DNA of 64,000 nt from Coptis chinensis. Lineage: Eukaryota; Streptophyta; Magnoliopsida; Ranunculales; Ranunculaceae. The position numbers and the translations under genes were made by a program. The notes beneath the pieces were generated by a model. The model was not told the DNA's origin. It saw only the letters and a program-made list of their open reading frames with translations, and did no database searches. The DNA lies in the NCBI GenBank assembly GCA_015680905.1, contig CM027381.1, positions 1,317,501-1,381,500 on the forward strand. Reading direction: 5' to 3'. Positions 46,006 through 55,073 of this stretch are shown piece after piece. How positions within the stretch are numbered: position 1 is the stretch's first letter; the number at the start of each line of letters is the position of its first letter.

Positions 46006-46302
46006 GCTCAAGATCCTCAGTACAAGACTTTGAATTACTCTTCACAACTAATAGGGTGGAAATCAGATGGAGGTGATCCTTGTGAGGAGCCATGGAAAGG
46101 AATATTATATTATGGGTCTTCTATTATATACATGTAATTTATAAGCCCTCTCTATGTTTTCGAGTGTGCCTTTCATCTCTTTTTGCCGATAATTTGAACT
46201 CATACCTCCTCATCTCTTCCAAACCAAATCGACTTTTAGTGGACTTGACATTGGTGGATACCTTGGTGGGCAACTTGGCAATCTATTAAGTTTAAAGCAG
46301 TT
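46006..46302 (+). pseudogene. STRUBBELIG-family LRR receptor kinase, two captured exon pieces
   Basis: First piece, about 46006-46104: NYSSQLIGWKSDGGDPCEEP then WKGI, matching the LNSPSQLTGW...GGDPCGESWKG motif just after the signal peptide in STRUBBELIG-receptor-family proteins. Second piece, 46240-46302: acceptor TTTTAG, then GLDIGGYLGGQLGNLLSLKQL, then donor GTAAGTG, a leucine-rich-repeat exon of the type that follows in these genes. Both are in the order and orientation of the parent gene. The kinase domain is absent. No product expected. Confidence 0.65.
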
Positions 46303-46800
46303 GTAAGTGTCTTCACCAGAATCTTTCCAAATTAACCTTGAGTGGATCCTAAGTTGTACAGATAACTTTGAGTGGATCCTAAGTTGTTGATGCGGATAAC
46401 TGAATCTTGTTTAGCTGACTTGCATTACGAGTTGGCTTGCTCATGTGTCTTCAGTATGCTTACAAGTAAAAGTCATTTGTTGATCTTCTATCTCTTATTG
46501 CACACAATGCCTTCAGCAGTAGAGCCTTCCAAATATATCAAGATGTATTTGATTGCAATCATGTGTTGAACTCTAGAGACTTGAAGTTCCAAACTTATTT
46601 ATCTTTAGTTTCTTTTTTGTACATAATGTGAAGGATAAACTGATCCAAGTAGCACGCTTAATTGATCATTCTAAACTTACTGGTAAAATAATATTAGTCA
46701 TTAATTTTGTAAAACATTTTTTACAGCAGCTAGCGACCATCTTCTTTTGTTTTCTCATATCGATTGACGTGCTATTTTTTCTTGTTTGTCTGTTTTGCAG

Positions 46801-48168
46801 CAGCTGATACCATATACTTCAAGGTTAGTTATTCGTCAAAACTCAAACAAAGAAGTGGTAGAGTATAAAGAATATTCATCTCAAGTAAAGCGGAGGTGAA
46901 TGCTACAGTTCAGCCCTCTATCTACCGATTCTCTACTTTGTGATGAAAACACCCAATTTGCGTTTGAAAAATCAAAGGTTTGTATATTCCACCATTATTA
47001 TGAGGATAATTTTCTTGTCGTGTATTGATTGTCATGTATATGAGTATGTATTTATAAATGCTTATAATGCAGTTTGTGCAACATATGCAGTTCTCTTATA
47101 TGCGCCTATAATGGTTGTGGATAGTTGACTTGGCATATTCATGTGTACAAATTTTCAATTTTTTTGTTTAGGGTTCATTTGAATGTCATTCTGGGGGGCG
47201 GGGGATGAATTGCCATTACTCGATATATCAGTCGGTACTTTGTAATGATTGCTTGCTGTTAGTAGCCCCAAAAGATTCTCTGTAATGGAACATCTTCACT
47301 TACTATTTTCATATGTATCCAGTTTTACTTATGCAGGACAAAGAGGACTACATGGAAGAGGTTTCACCTGAAAATACACAGTGGGACTCGGGATGTTATG
47401 GTTTGTTTTTTCTCCTAAATCTTCTCCATTATAGTGCAAGAAAGAAATGCAGGGATGTAAACACTTGCTAAGCTTTGTCCTAATTATTTGGTCTATGTTA
47501 GGAGATAGATCTTCTTTTAGTAATGGTGGGTTGGATCAGTCCTATGAGGAATGGATTTCCAATTGCTTTAGTGATGGTGGGATGCAACTCAGCTCGGATG
47601 ATATGTATGCTTCTTTTCATTTGACTTTCATATTAGACCTTGGAAATTTAGTTACATTGCTTTATTTACTAATGCTTGTGAATCTATTAATCACTGAATT
47701 TATGCTGGTTTGTTACGTTCCCATTTGGAAAAAACTCACATTGACAACATTGATATCCTATTTAAAAGTCCAAGGGGATGATTATAGTTAAATGTTTGTT
47801 CACTTTTTGTATTTGCTTGTAGTAGTATACTAATATGTCGAGGTTATCAGTAATTTTGCTCTTTGGGTCATTCATTTAGTTCTGTTTTTCAAGACTACAA
47901 GGGTAATGTCTTATAACTCAGAGGTTTTTGACTTACTATGATATGCCGAACATAGTTTTATGTTAAGGTATTTATGGATGTGGAACCACAATATCATTGT
48001 TATTAGTGACTTTTGTATTCTATTTGTTTTACATGTAGATTCAAATGATCTGCTGAGACAGGCTCAGATATTTGATTATGCAAATGGAAATGATCGTCCT
48101 CCCACTGCTATTGATCTCAACAAGTCATTATTGAAGGATTTACTATTTAATCAAAGTCCTTCTAAGGT
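46801..48168 (+). pseudogene. XRI1-like gene, four captured exons
   Basis: Exon pieces with matching splice signals: about 46801-46976 (SSQVKRR-stop-MLQFSPLSTD, one TGA where the family has Arg); 47338-47399 (DKEDYMEEVSPENTQWDSGC); 47501-47604 (GGLDQSYEEWISNCFSDGGM then QLSSDDM); 48040-48168 (DLLRQAQIFDYANGNDRPPT to a GTATGC donor). KRRRMLQF and the SSE.WI..CF.D..M..SPDDM block are features I associate with plant XRI1, needed for DNA repair and meiosis. Identification is from memory of the family and moderate. The C-terminal exons are missing. Confidence 0.55.
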
Positions 48169-49317
48169 ATGCCTTTCTTTTGCTTGTACAAAGTCGTGGA
48201 CTTGTGGTGGCTCAAAGCCCGAAATGTTCATAAGATTTTCTTTTCAATATATAAAATTCAGGCCTTGCTGTTTAACAAACTTTAAATGGGCTCTTTTGGC
48301 TGTTCTTTGTTGTCTATATTTAGCCATAGTTAGTATACCAATCATTTGCCATTGTGACCAAATAGTGTGTATGTGTTGTAGTAGTTTGGTGGTGCAGCCT
48401 ATTCCCAATTTACACACAACAATGAACAGTCATGTAAGAATCAATTTTAGGATATGAATGGGTTGGAACTCTTTATTTGCCATGTAATAGTATATGTAGG
48501 GTTCCTAGGTTAAGAATCATTTTGGATATGATAATCTAGAAGATGCAAATCTTTGGTTAAGGGCTAAAACATATCTTTTATTCTTATAAGCACTTTGTGT
48601 GGATGGAAATACATTATGAGCTGATTCCAATTATTATTTTTTTTTCTCTCTTTTGGTTTTTTTTTCCAGTTGACAAAAACAAATACATACATCAGATGGG
48701 AATAGAAGTGGATTTCAGTTTTTTGGGGCATCCTTGGAGAATAGGAAGTGCTTGATTGGGCGGGGTACCATTCTGGGATTCAAGGGTATTCTGTACTGAT
48801 GGTCAGTTCTTTTTGAAGAAATAAATGGGAGAACCTTTGGAGGGTTTGATAATTGGTTCAAAGGTTTTATTATTTGCTAAATATGGCGTCTTAATTTGCC
48901 TGTATGAATTTGCATATCTATTCTTAACATGTGGTTATTTAATTTTTTATTTTTATGGGTATTCAGTGATGCAAAATTGTGGATGTCATTCATTTTTTGT
49001 AGGTTTAGCTGGTCTCGCTAAAAAAATATGAGATTTTTTTTTATCAGCAACTAATTAGCAACAGTTTATAACTGTTACAAATGATTTAGATTAATTTTTT
49101 TTAATTAACTAACAACTTTGCAACAGTTGGTAATATTTTTTTAAGCGTTACAAATCATTATTGCAACGGTTAATAAGCGTTGGAAATTTCTGTTTGCAAT
49201 GTTTATTAACCGTTGTAAAAATTTCCAACACTTTACCCACACCATATTTGTAACGCTTATAAAGCGTTGCGAAAATTATTAACAACGTTTGTTTGCCATT
49301 GCAAATAGTCTGTTACT

Positions 49318-49985
49318 GAGGAAGCTACCCCCATTCATTATATCAAGGACCTCTTTATGGTGGTGTAAAAGTCCCTTGAAAAAGGCACGAACTAACATGT
49401 CTTTCGCAAGGTTATGATGTGGACACTCTATAAGAAGGTCAGTGAAACGATTCCAAGCCTCTGAAAAGAGTTCACGAGGATTCTGTCGAAAACAATGAAT
49501 CTTGGAAAGCATTTCATCTGTCTTCAGTGGTGGGTAAAAATGTTTCATAAATAGTTCAATAAGTTTGGCCTATTAGTCCACAGAATTAGGCGTTTGGGCA
49601 GTTAACCAAGACGCCGCCTTGTCGGTTAGGGTGAAAGGAAACACCCTCAATTTAATTTGTTCCGCACCAACCGTATGATGATGGAATGTGGTAAGGACTT
49701 GTTCAATCCTACACATATGCTGATAGGTTTTTCATGGTCTAACCCATGAAAAATGGGTAACAAATTAAATATATTTGAGGGGATTCGAAAATCCTCCACT
49801 AGGTCTGCAAGAACGATGCAAGATTTTAGGCTATCGTTCAAGGCTTTGTAAAAGTCAGAGAGAGGAGACTCTCTTTCTTCAGCCATTATTTCAGGTGTGG
49901 TGTGTGGTATACTAGATAGGTGTGTATGTTGACGTTCACGATAGATTACGTTAGTCGTTTTTTCTCTAATTGACCTTAATCTCAT
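49318..49985 (-). pseudogene. gag N-terminal half of element B
   Basis: On the - strand: AEERESPLSDFYKALNDSLK, LLPIFHGLDHEKP, RVFPFTLTDKAASWLTAQTP, FMKHFYPPLKTDEMLSKI, CFRQNPRELFSEAWNRFTDL and FFKGLLHHHKEVLDIMNGG, the retrotransposon Gag (capsid) domain. It has two stops in tandem near 49575 and a frameshift near 49650. It ends where C2 enters. A stretch between the ATG at 49985 and the second ATG at 49885 is arginine-rich, so the start is uncertain. Confidence 0.78.
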
Positions 49986-50215
49986 GCAAGGCTAAGTCCA
50001 ATATTAAAGAAACACGACAACAGTCAAAACAACCCTGATATGCTAGTATAAGAACTCCTCTGACAGAAGATTCGAGGAGTGGAAGAAAGAAGTACCTAAA
50101 TGCCTCCTTGCTTCGTTTATAAATAGCGTCTTGTATACCCTAGCTCAGTGTATTTAACAAGTTAGAAACACTGAATAACTTGAAGAAATGGAAGTTTGTA
50201 CAAACCGGTGAAAAT

Positions 50216-50365
50216 CGGGCTGCTCAGAAAAGTGCACGGGTCGCGCTCACAAGTAGCCTAGATAGGGCGCAGGTTGCGCTCCTTGTGTAACTCGAGTTCT
50301 AGGCGTGTCAGCGCAGGGGGCGCTCGAACTTTGCCTTGGATGGGCGCAGGTCGCACTCAGGCTTT
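50216..50365 (-). promoter_or_regulatory. GC-rich leader array upstream of gag (B)
   Basis: Four boxes on the element strand: GAGTGCGACCTGCGCCC, CGAGCGCCCCCTGCGC, GGAGCGCAACCTGCGCCC, TGAGCGCGACCCGTGC, with CCTAGAACTCGAGTTAC in between. It lies about 130 bases downstream of the primer-binding site and 230 or more bases upstream of gag. It has the same boxes and the same linker phrase as the array upstream of ORF2 at 41246-41376. Confidence 0.62.
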
Positions 50366-50492
50366 TTCTGGGAAATCTTTTAGTTTCTGAACCAAACAAT
50401 CACTGTTAGAACCAAACAAAGGTGGGCGGGTTTAATGGGACTTTGGGAAGACTAACAATACTAATGAAAACAATTCTAAAGAGAACTAAGAT

Positions 50493-50505
50493 GGCAGCGG
50501 CGCCA
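50493..50505 (-). promoter_or_regulatory. Primer-binding site of element B (tRNA-Asp type)
   Basis: Element strand TGGCGCCGCTGCC, two bases after the LTR end TTTATCA. Athila-lineage elements use TGGCGCCGTTGCC, complementary to the 3' end of tRNA-Asp; one base differs here. Confidence 0.82.
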
Positions 50506-50507
50506 TT

Positions 50508-51405
50508 TGATAAACGGTAAAATGATAGTTTTACCTACGAATAAGTAACGAAACTCAAACGTAAGTAAAACTAAAACTAATTTCAGCTTAATATTATCAA
50601 AGTTCTACACTCGATGCTATTGCAATAAGTGGAGTAGAGAATTTGTTCCACTCCTAGTTCTTTAGAATTCAAGTTAACTACGATAATCAGTCTATCAAAG
50701 TCAATGAGAGTAACGATGGAAATTATACTACGATGGTAATTCAACTAATCAAGATACGATAATTCAAACTACGGAAATACTAAATTGACAATATGAGGAG
50801 GAATTAGGGGGATTTTATTCCACCTTAATTTGACTTAATCAACTTGCGAGGAATTGTCGTAATCCAAATTGCAATGCTTTCGCATAGCAATTGGGTCTTT
50901 CTAATCCCTAATTGTTCATGGTAATCTCTACCAACTAACAACTAGCATGTGAAGCAATCAAACCCATTCTCATGGTAAACTAATTGCTTTATAGAATGGA
51001 ATAGATTATTACAAACAATTCTACGCTCACAATAATCAAATTTCATCAAGGCTTCCTCAAACCCCTCTAATGGAGGCCTTGAATCATTATACTATCATTT
51101 CTCGCACAAGAACAAATAGAACAACTCATTATTGAATAAATGATTAAACTTTATAAATCTAATTTAACAATAGTCTAAGATTTGAAATGAATTAAACCCG
51201 AATTTAAAACTAATTTAGAACTATGATTATGAATAACTAATTATCAAATTAAGACAAACTAATTATGAATTTAAGACAACTAAAGATAAATAAGAATTGA
51301 ATCATAAACTAAATTGAATGAAAAACTAATTATTTATTAATAAACTAAATCTAATTCTAAATAAAACTCATTCTTTGTTCTAAAAACTAATTAACTGAAT
51401 GTAAA
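50508..51405 (-). repeat. 5' LTR of element B, truncated by C3
   Basis: Starts (in + coordinates) TGATAAACGG and matches 36908-37793 almost base for base, with a few substitutions, small gaps and a 27-base extra segment near 51290. It stops at GAATGTAAA where the CACTA terminus begins. The remaining 600 or so bases should lie beyond the right end of C3. Confidence 0.88.
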
Positions 51406-51414
51406 CACTACTAC

Positions 51415-51700
51415 ATAAATGCTCATTAGCCACGGTAGGTCAAAGTGCATATACCACTGTTTCTCTAATAACAGTGGCTAATAGGCATATGCCACGGTAA
51501 GAAAAACTTTTCTAATTTCGGTACAAGCAAAAGCCACTAGTCTCGTAAAACAGTGGTATATAGTATGTCATATACCACGGAACAAACCAATATCGCCTAA
51601 TTTGTATTTTGATGTTCATATACCCCACGATGTGAACAAAAAAGGTGGCTAATGTCTGCAAAAAACTTAAGCATACCGTGGACAAAGTCTACCAAAACCC
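51415..51700. repeat. Left subterminal repeats of C3
   Basis: CCACGGTA, CCACTGTT, AACAGTGG, CCACGG and ACCGTGG motifs about every 20-35 bases in both orientations, as in En/Spm-type TNPA-binding regions. Confidence 0.65.
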
Positions 51701-52620
51701 CACGCGAAAAATTAATATTAGAAAGTAGGGCCAAAACCGCCTCAAGGCCAAACTTAGGTCTTTTCAACTTCCAAAACTCTCTCTAAACTTCTAACTTCAG
51801 ACTCTCTAACCTTCTCTCGGTCTCTCTTTTTTCTTCAACTTCTATCCTCCATTCTTCTTCAACTTCTATCGGTCTCTCATCGTCACCAAGAAAAGCGTGA
51901 GAATATCGCCACCAAGAAAGCGTTGTAGAATCTCACGCTCTCCCAAATTTCGGCTATCAGGTATTGTTTTTTGCTCTATTTAAATTCAATTTTGGCTGTA
52001 AAGTAATTGTTTTTGCTTTATATCATTGGTAGCTGTTGATAGAGTTCACAAAAAAAATAAGAAATTGCAATTTTTCTTTGCAAAATTTGGGGATTTTAGT
52101 GTAAAAGGAAACTCTGTATTTGTTCGATGAGGCTAGATATCAAATTTTTCTTGGCCGCAACTCAAGGTGGTGGAATCTAATTTTTAGCACGTTGATCATG
52201 ATTGGAAAGAACTCTTAGTTGGCAGCCTAGATCCCAACCTCCACAAATACATGATCCGCCCGATCTCCATCCGGCGAGGCAGGTGAAGGTAATCCCGTGG
52301 GTGACAAGCCATGAACACCACTAGGAAGTACAGCTAGAATGCTAGAAAGGCTTTGACTTCCAAAAAAAAAAGGTCCATTCATTACATATTCAATAGAAGA
52401 GAGTTTCTTATCAAGTGATTTCTCTCGCAGCCTCATGCCCAAGAAGTCTTCACGGTTATCAATTTGTCAGTCTATATCATTTGTTTAGACTTGCTTCCGC
52501 TCTTTCGAACCTTGATAACAATGGCTGCAAGCTCCACATTTGTTAGGAAACTTGATGTTTCTTGATCTGCCTTTCTAGGTTCAACCTCGAACAAAACAAA
52601 CTCTCTCACCATTAGTTGAT
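51700..52620. other. C3 5' region, leader-like
   Basis: CT-rich 51760-51960 with AAG|GTATTG-like splice sites resembles an untranslated first exon (for example of the TNPA-like gene). No clear coding frame. Confidence 0.35.
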
Positions 52621-52639
52621 TTTCTCAATCGATCCGGGC

Positions 52640-53260
52640 GGACTTGGTGCACCGAGAACCATTCACTTTCATTTGACCGACAATGTTAGGAACATAGTCG
52701 AGACTTTTAGCTTTACTTCCATGGCTCATCCAACCACCACTTTTTTTTTTCTTACCTTTGCGAAAGGAGTAAAATGTGTATATCCAAATTGCAGTCATAC
52801 TTCTCGATGAATTAGTTTTCCTCATTGTAGCGGCAAAGAATGTCACCGTTATTGTCGACCGCAAATGTAAACCAAGGAAGTCCATTCTTAGAAGAGTCCG
52901 TAAAGGTATCCTAATACCTAGTGGCTAGGGCAAGTAGTCCCCATTTGTTATCTGCGGTCGCCGCCTCAATTCGAAGTTTCTCTAGCAAGTTCCAAGTCCC
53001 TAGTTTGTAGCTTCAAATAAAGCGAACTCGGTCAAGAAGGGCGAGTCCGGGCATTAAGGAGTTGGTAGCAAGTAAGGAGTTGTTTGTAGCTGCAGCTAAA
53101 GGGAAGTCCGTTCAAAGGTGTCAAGATCGATACCGAGAACTTGTTCCGACAAATGCGATATCTCACGCGTTCAGGCCATAAAATCCCAAGATGATCACGC
53201 TGCTCTCCTCTTGAGTGAATGAACTCAAGGAGGAACGAATAGGAGACGCAAAAAGATATA
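52640..53260 (-). pseudogene. Unidentified decayed reading frame, antisense in C3
   Basis: On the - strand scattered but protein-like text can be read across several frames and stops: QEESSVIILGFYGLNA, ATNNSLLATNSLMPGLAL, EAATADNKWGLLALATRY, TDSSKNGLPWFTFAVDNNGD. I do not recognise the family. It is antisense to the transposase genes and so may be another captured host fragment rather than part of the element. Confidence 0.35.
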
Positions 53261-53268
53261 TTCACTAC

Positions 53269-54075
53269 ATAGAACTATGCTAAGTTTTGAGACTTCGACA
53301 TCGCTGAAATCTGCCGAGAAAAGTCATTTTTCAGTCGAGATTTTGGAGGTTGCTGAAATTAAATTTTATTTACAGGCAAAATAAACTCGCAAAACAATAA
53401 AAATGAAAACTGCATTTTGTTCTATGCTTAGGGGAAAATATATGTTGAATGATAAATGTAGCCTTGAAGTAGTAGTACACTAGCACCACGTTAGCTAGTT
53501 ATTTTGAGATCAACGATAAATGTATAGCGCTTAGAAAGAAATTTTATGTTTTACGGCAAGATCTTGTTTTGTCATTTTGCCTATTTCCTTTTATTTGTAA
53601 TTTAAGATTTTGTGCTCTTAGAATTAGCATTACTAACATTTAAGAGAACCGCCTATTGAAGAAAACAATGTATGTCATTTAATGTGAATGTTATTGATGA
53701 ATGATATATATGGTCTGCAATTCTATCTATAAGATCATGATTGATTATTTAAGACTAGAACGGCGTAGTTGATAAAAATGGGGAGAATCACATGGGAGAG
53801 AGTTGAGACCACGCACGATGCCGTGGGCTTTGAATTGAAAAGTTCAATTACCTCGGTACATTCACCGGCTTTGGTTCCAAAGCAAACTCAGGGTATAGAT
53901 GGGGATTGGGGAGAGTGATATATAGCGTAGGCAAAATTCAAGATGATGGACAATTTCTAGCTAGCGCATGCATGAAGGTCATCCCAATCAAACTAAAAAT
54001 GATGAAGTATGGATATTATATTTAATCCAGCATTTTCGGATTTTTCAATGCAAAAATAACTTAGCATAGTTCTAT
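53269..54075. mobile_element. Inverted-repeat element inside C3 (807 bp)
   Basis: ATAGAACTATGCTAAGTT at the left and its reverse complement at the right (54058-54075) are identical over 18 bases. The outer part of each repeat is itself a near-palindrome (GCATAGTTCTATGC). No target duplication could be set and there is no coding sequence, so the superfamily is unknown. Confidence 0.55.
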
Positions 54076-54582
54076 GCGGTTAAAAAGGATAAATGGTACC
54101 TCTGGTTCGGCTATGTTTTGAGGGACTCGCCAACCCTGCTCTTGTCCAGTAACCATTCTGAGTGGAGCCCAGGATTCAGGGAAAGTTATCAATATGAGTT
54201 ATCAATATGGCATCACAAATCCTCAAAAACCTCTGTCACAAAAATCCAGTTATGGTGTAGTGTATGTTCTGTTGTGGTTCCACTACTACATAAATTTGAG
54301 CGAATCATTCGAATAGATTTTGTATCACACTGCCTGCCGTGTGTTTAGTGCTTTTCTTCCCCCAATATAGTAGGTGCATTGATCAGGTGTTTGCATTCCT
54401 CAAATTATAATTCACTGAACTGCTTGGGGATATTTTTCATTGAATTCCATGTGAGGTCCCAAAATTATATGAAATCCCATAGCACTGTCTCGATGCGTCA
54501 AAATGTGGTCCAATGAAAGGTTTAGCAAGGTTTTAGCTCTCACCAAATACTTGCCTTTTAGTAGCCTGGTAAAACTTGTAAT

Positions 54583-54972
54583 GGCCTGGTGATGGCATGT
54601 AGTTGCCTATATAGTGGCCCCGGCTACAATTTTTCTTAGTGGCTTAAGTTGTTTGACTAAAAGAATAAGATATGGAGACTATTTTCGCACATAAACCGGT
54701 TTTAGAAACTTATGCCCATTGTTTTATTTTTATTTTTAGTTTGCAAGTTTGCTTATTGTTAATTGATATATTGGCCTAGTGATGGCATGTAGTTGCTTGT
54801 ATAGTGGCTTGGCAGTTCATGTTTACGGTTTTTGTTAGTGGCTTAAGGTGTTTGACTGAATGAGTAAGAGATAGAGACTGTTATCGTACATAAACTGATT
54901 TTAGAAGCTCTTATGCCTGTTGTTTTACTATTAGTTTGCAAGTTTGCTTATTGTTGATTGATATATTGGGCA
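54583..54972. repeat. Imperfect tandem duplication, about 190-bp unit
   Basis: Two adjacent copies start GGCCT(G/A)GTGATGGCATGTAGTTGC (54583 and 54773) and end TTATTGTT(A/G)ATTGATATATTGG. They share TAGTGGCTTAAG and TAAGA(T/G)ATAGAGACT. They lie directly upstream of the TNP2 start, perhaps in its promoter or first intron. Confidence 0.75.
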
Positions 54973-55073
54973 GGAACGCCTGGCTGATCGTGATTTGCAT
55001 GATTTTATCTTGCTTAATCACCTTTTTTTTCATGTGTATGTAGTACTTGTGTATTGAATTTCTGACATTGAGT

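Larger units (their letters stand above)
44694..49314. mobile_element. CACTA-like element C2 carrying host-gene fragments (4.6 kb)
   Basis: Inverted ends: CCATAACAGGCTATTTGCAA on the left and, from the right, CAGTAACAGACTATTTGCAA. A 3-base ACT stands at both edges (44691-44693 and 49315-49317), as for CACTA target duplications. Subterminal repeats are GCGTTGC(A/G)AAT-like, in both orientations, over about 250 bases at each end. It splits B's gag between SFLS and VKEA.AYNFLEDQ, so its boundaries are fixed by the gag reading frame. No transposase. It carries fragments of TRM61, an LRR kinase and XRI1. Confidence 0.78.
36908..51405 (-). mobile_element. Athila-type LTR retroelement B, split by C2 and C3
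   Basis: - strand order: 5' LTR (51405 down to 50508, its far end displaced by C3), primer-binding site, GC-rich leader, gag, CACTA-like insertion C2, rest of gag and protease, spacer, internal GC-rich leader, ORF2, noncoding region, polypurine tract, 3' LTR. No reverse transcriptase or integrase. The two LTRs differ little (one substitution and one 2-base gap in the first 130 bases I compared), so B is younger than A. The primer site is of the tRNA-Asp type used by Athila. Confidence 0.88.
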
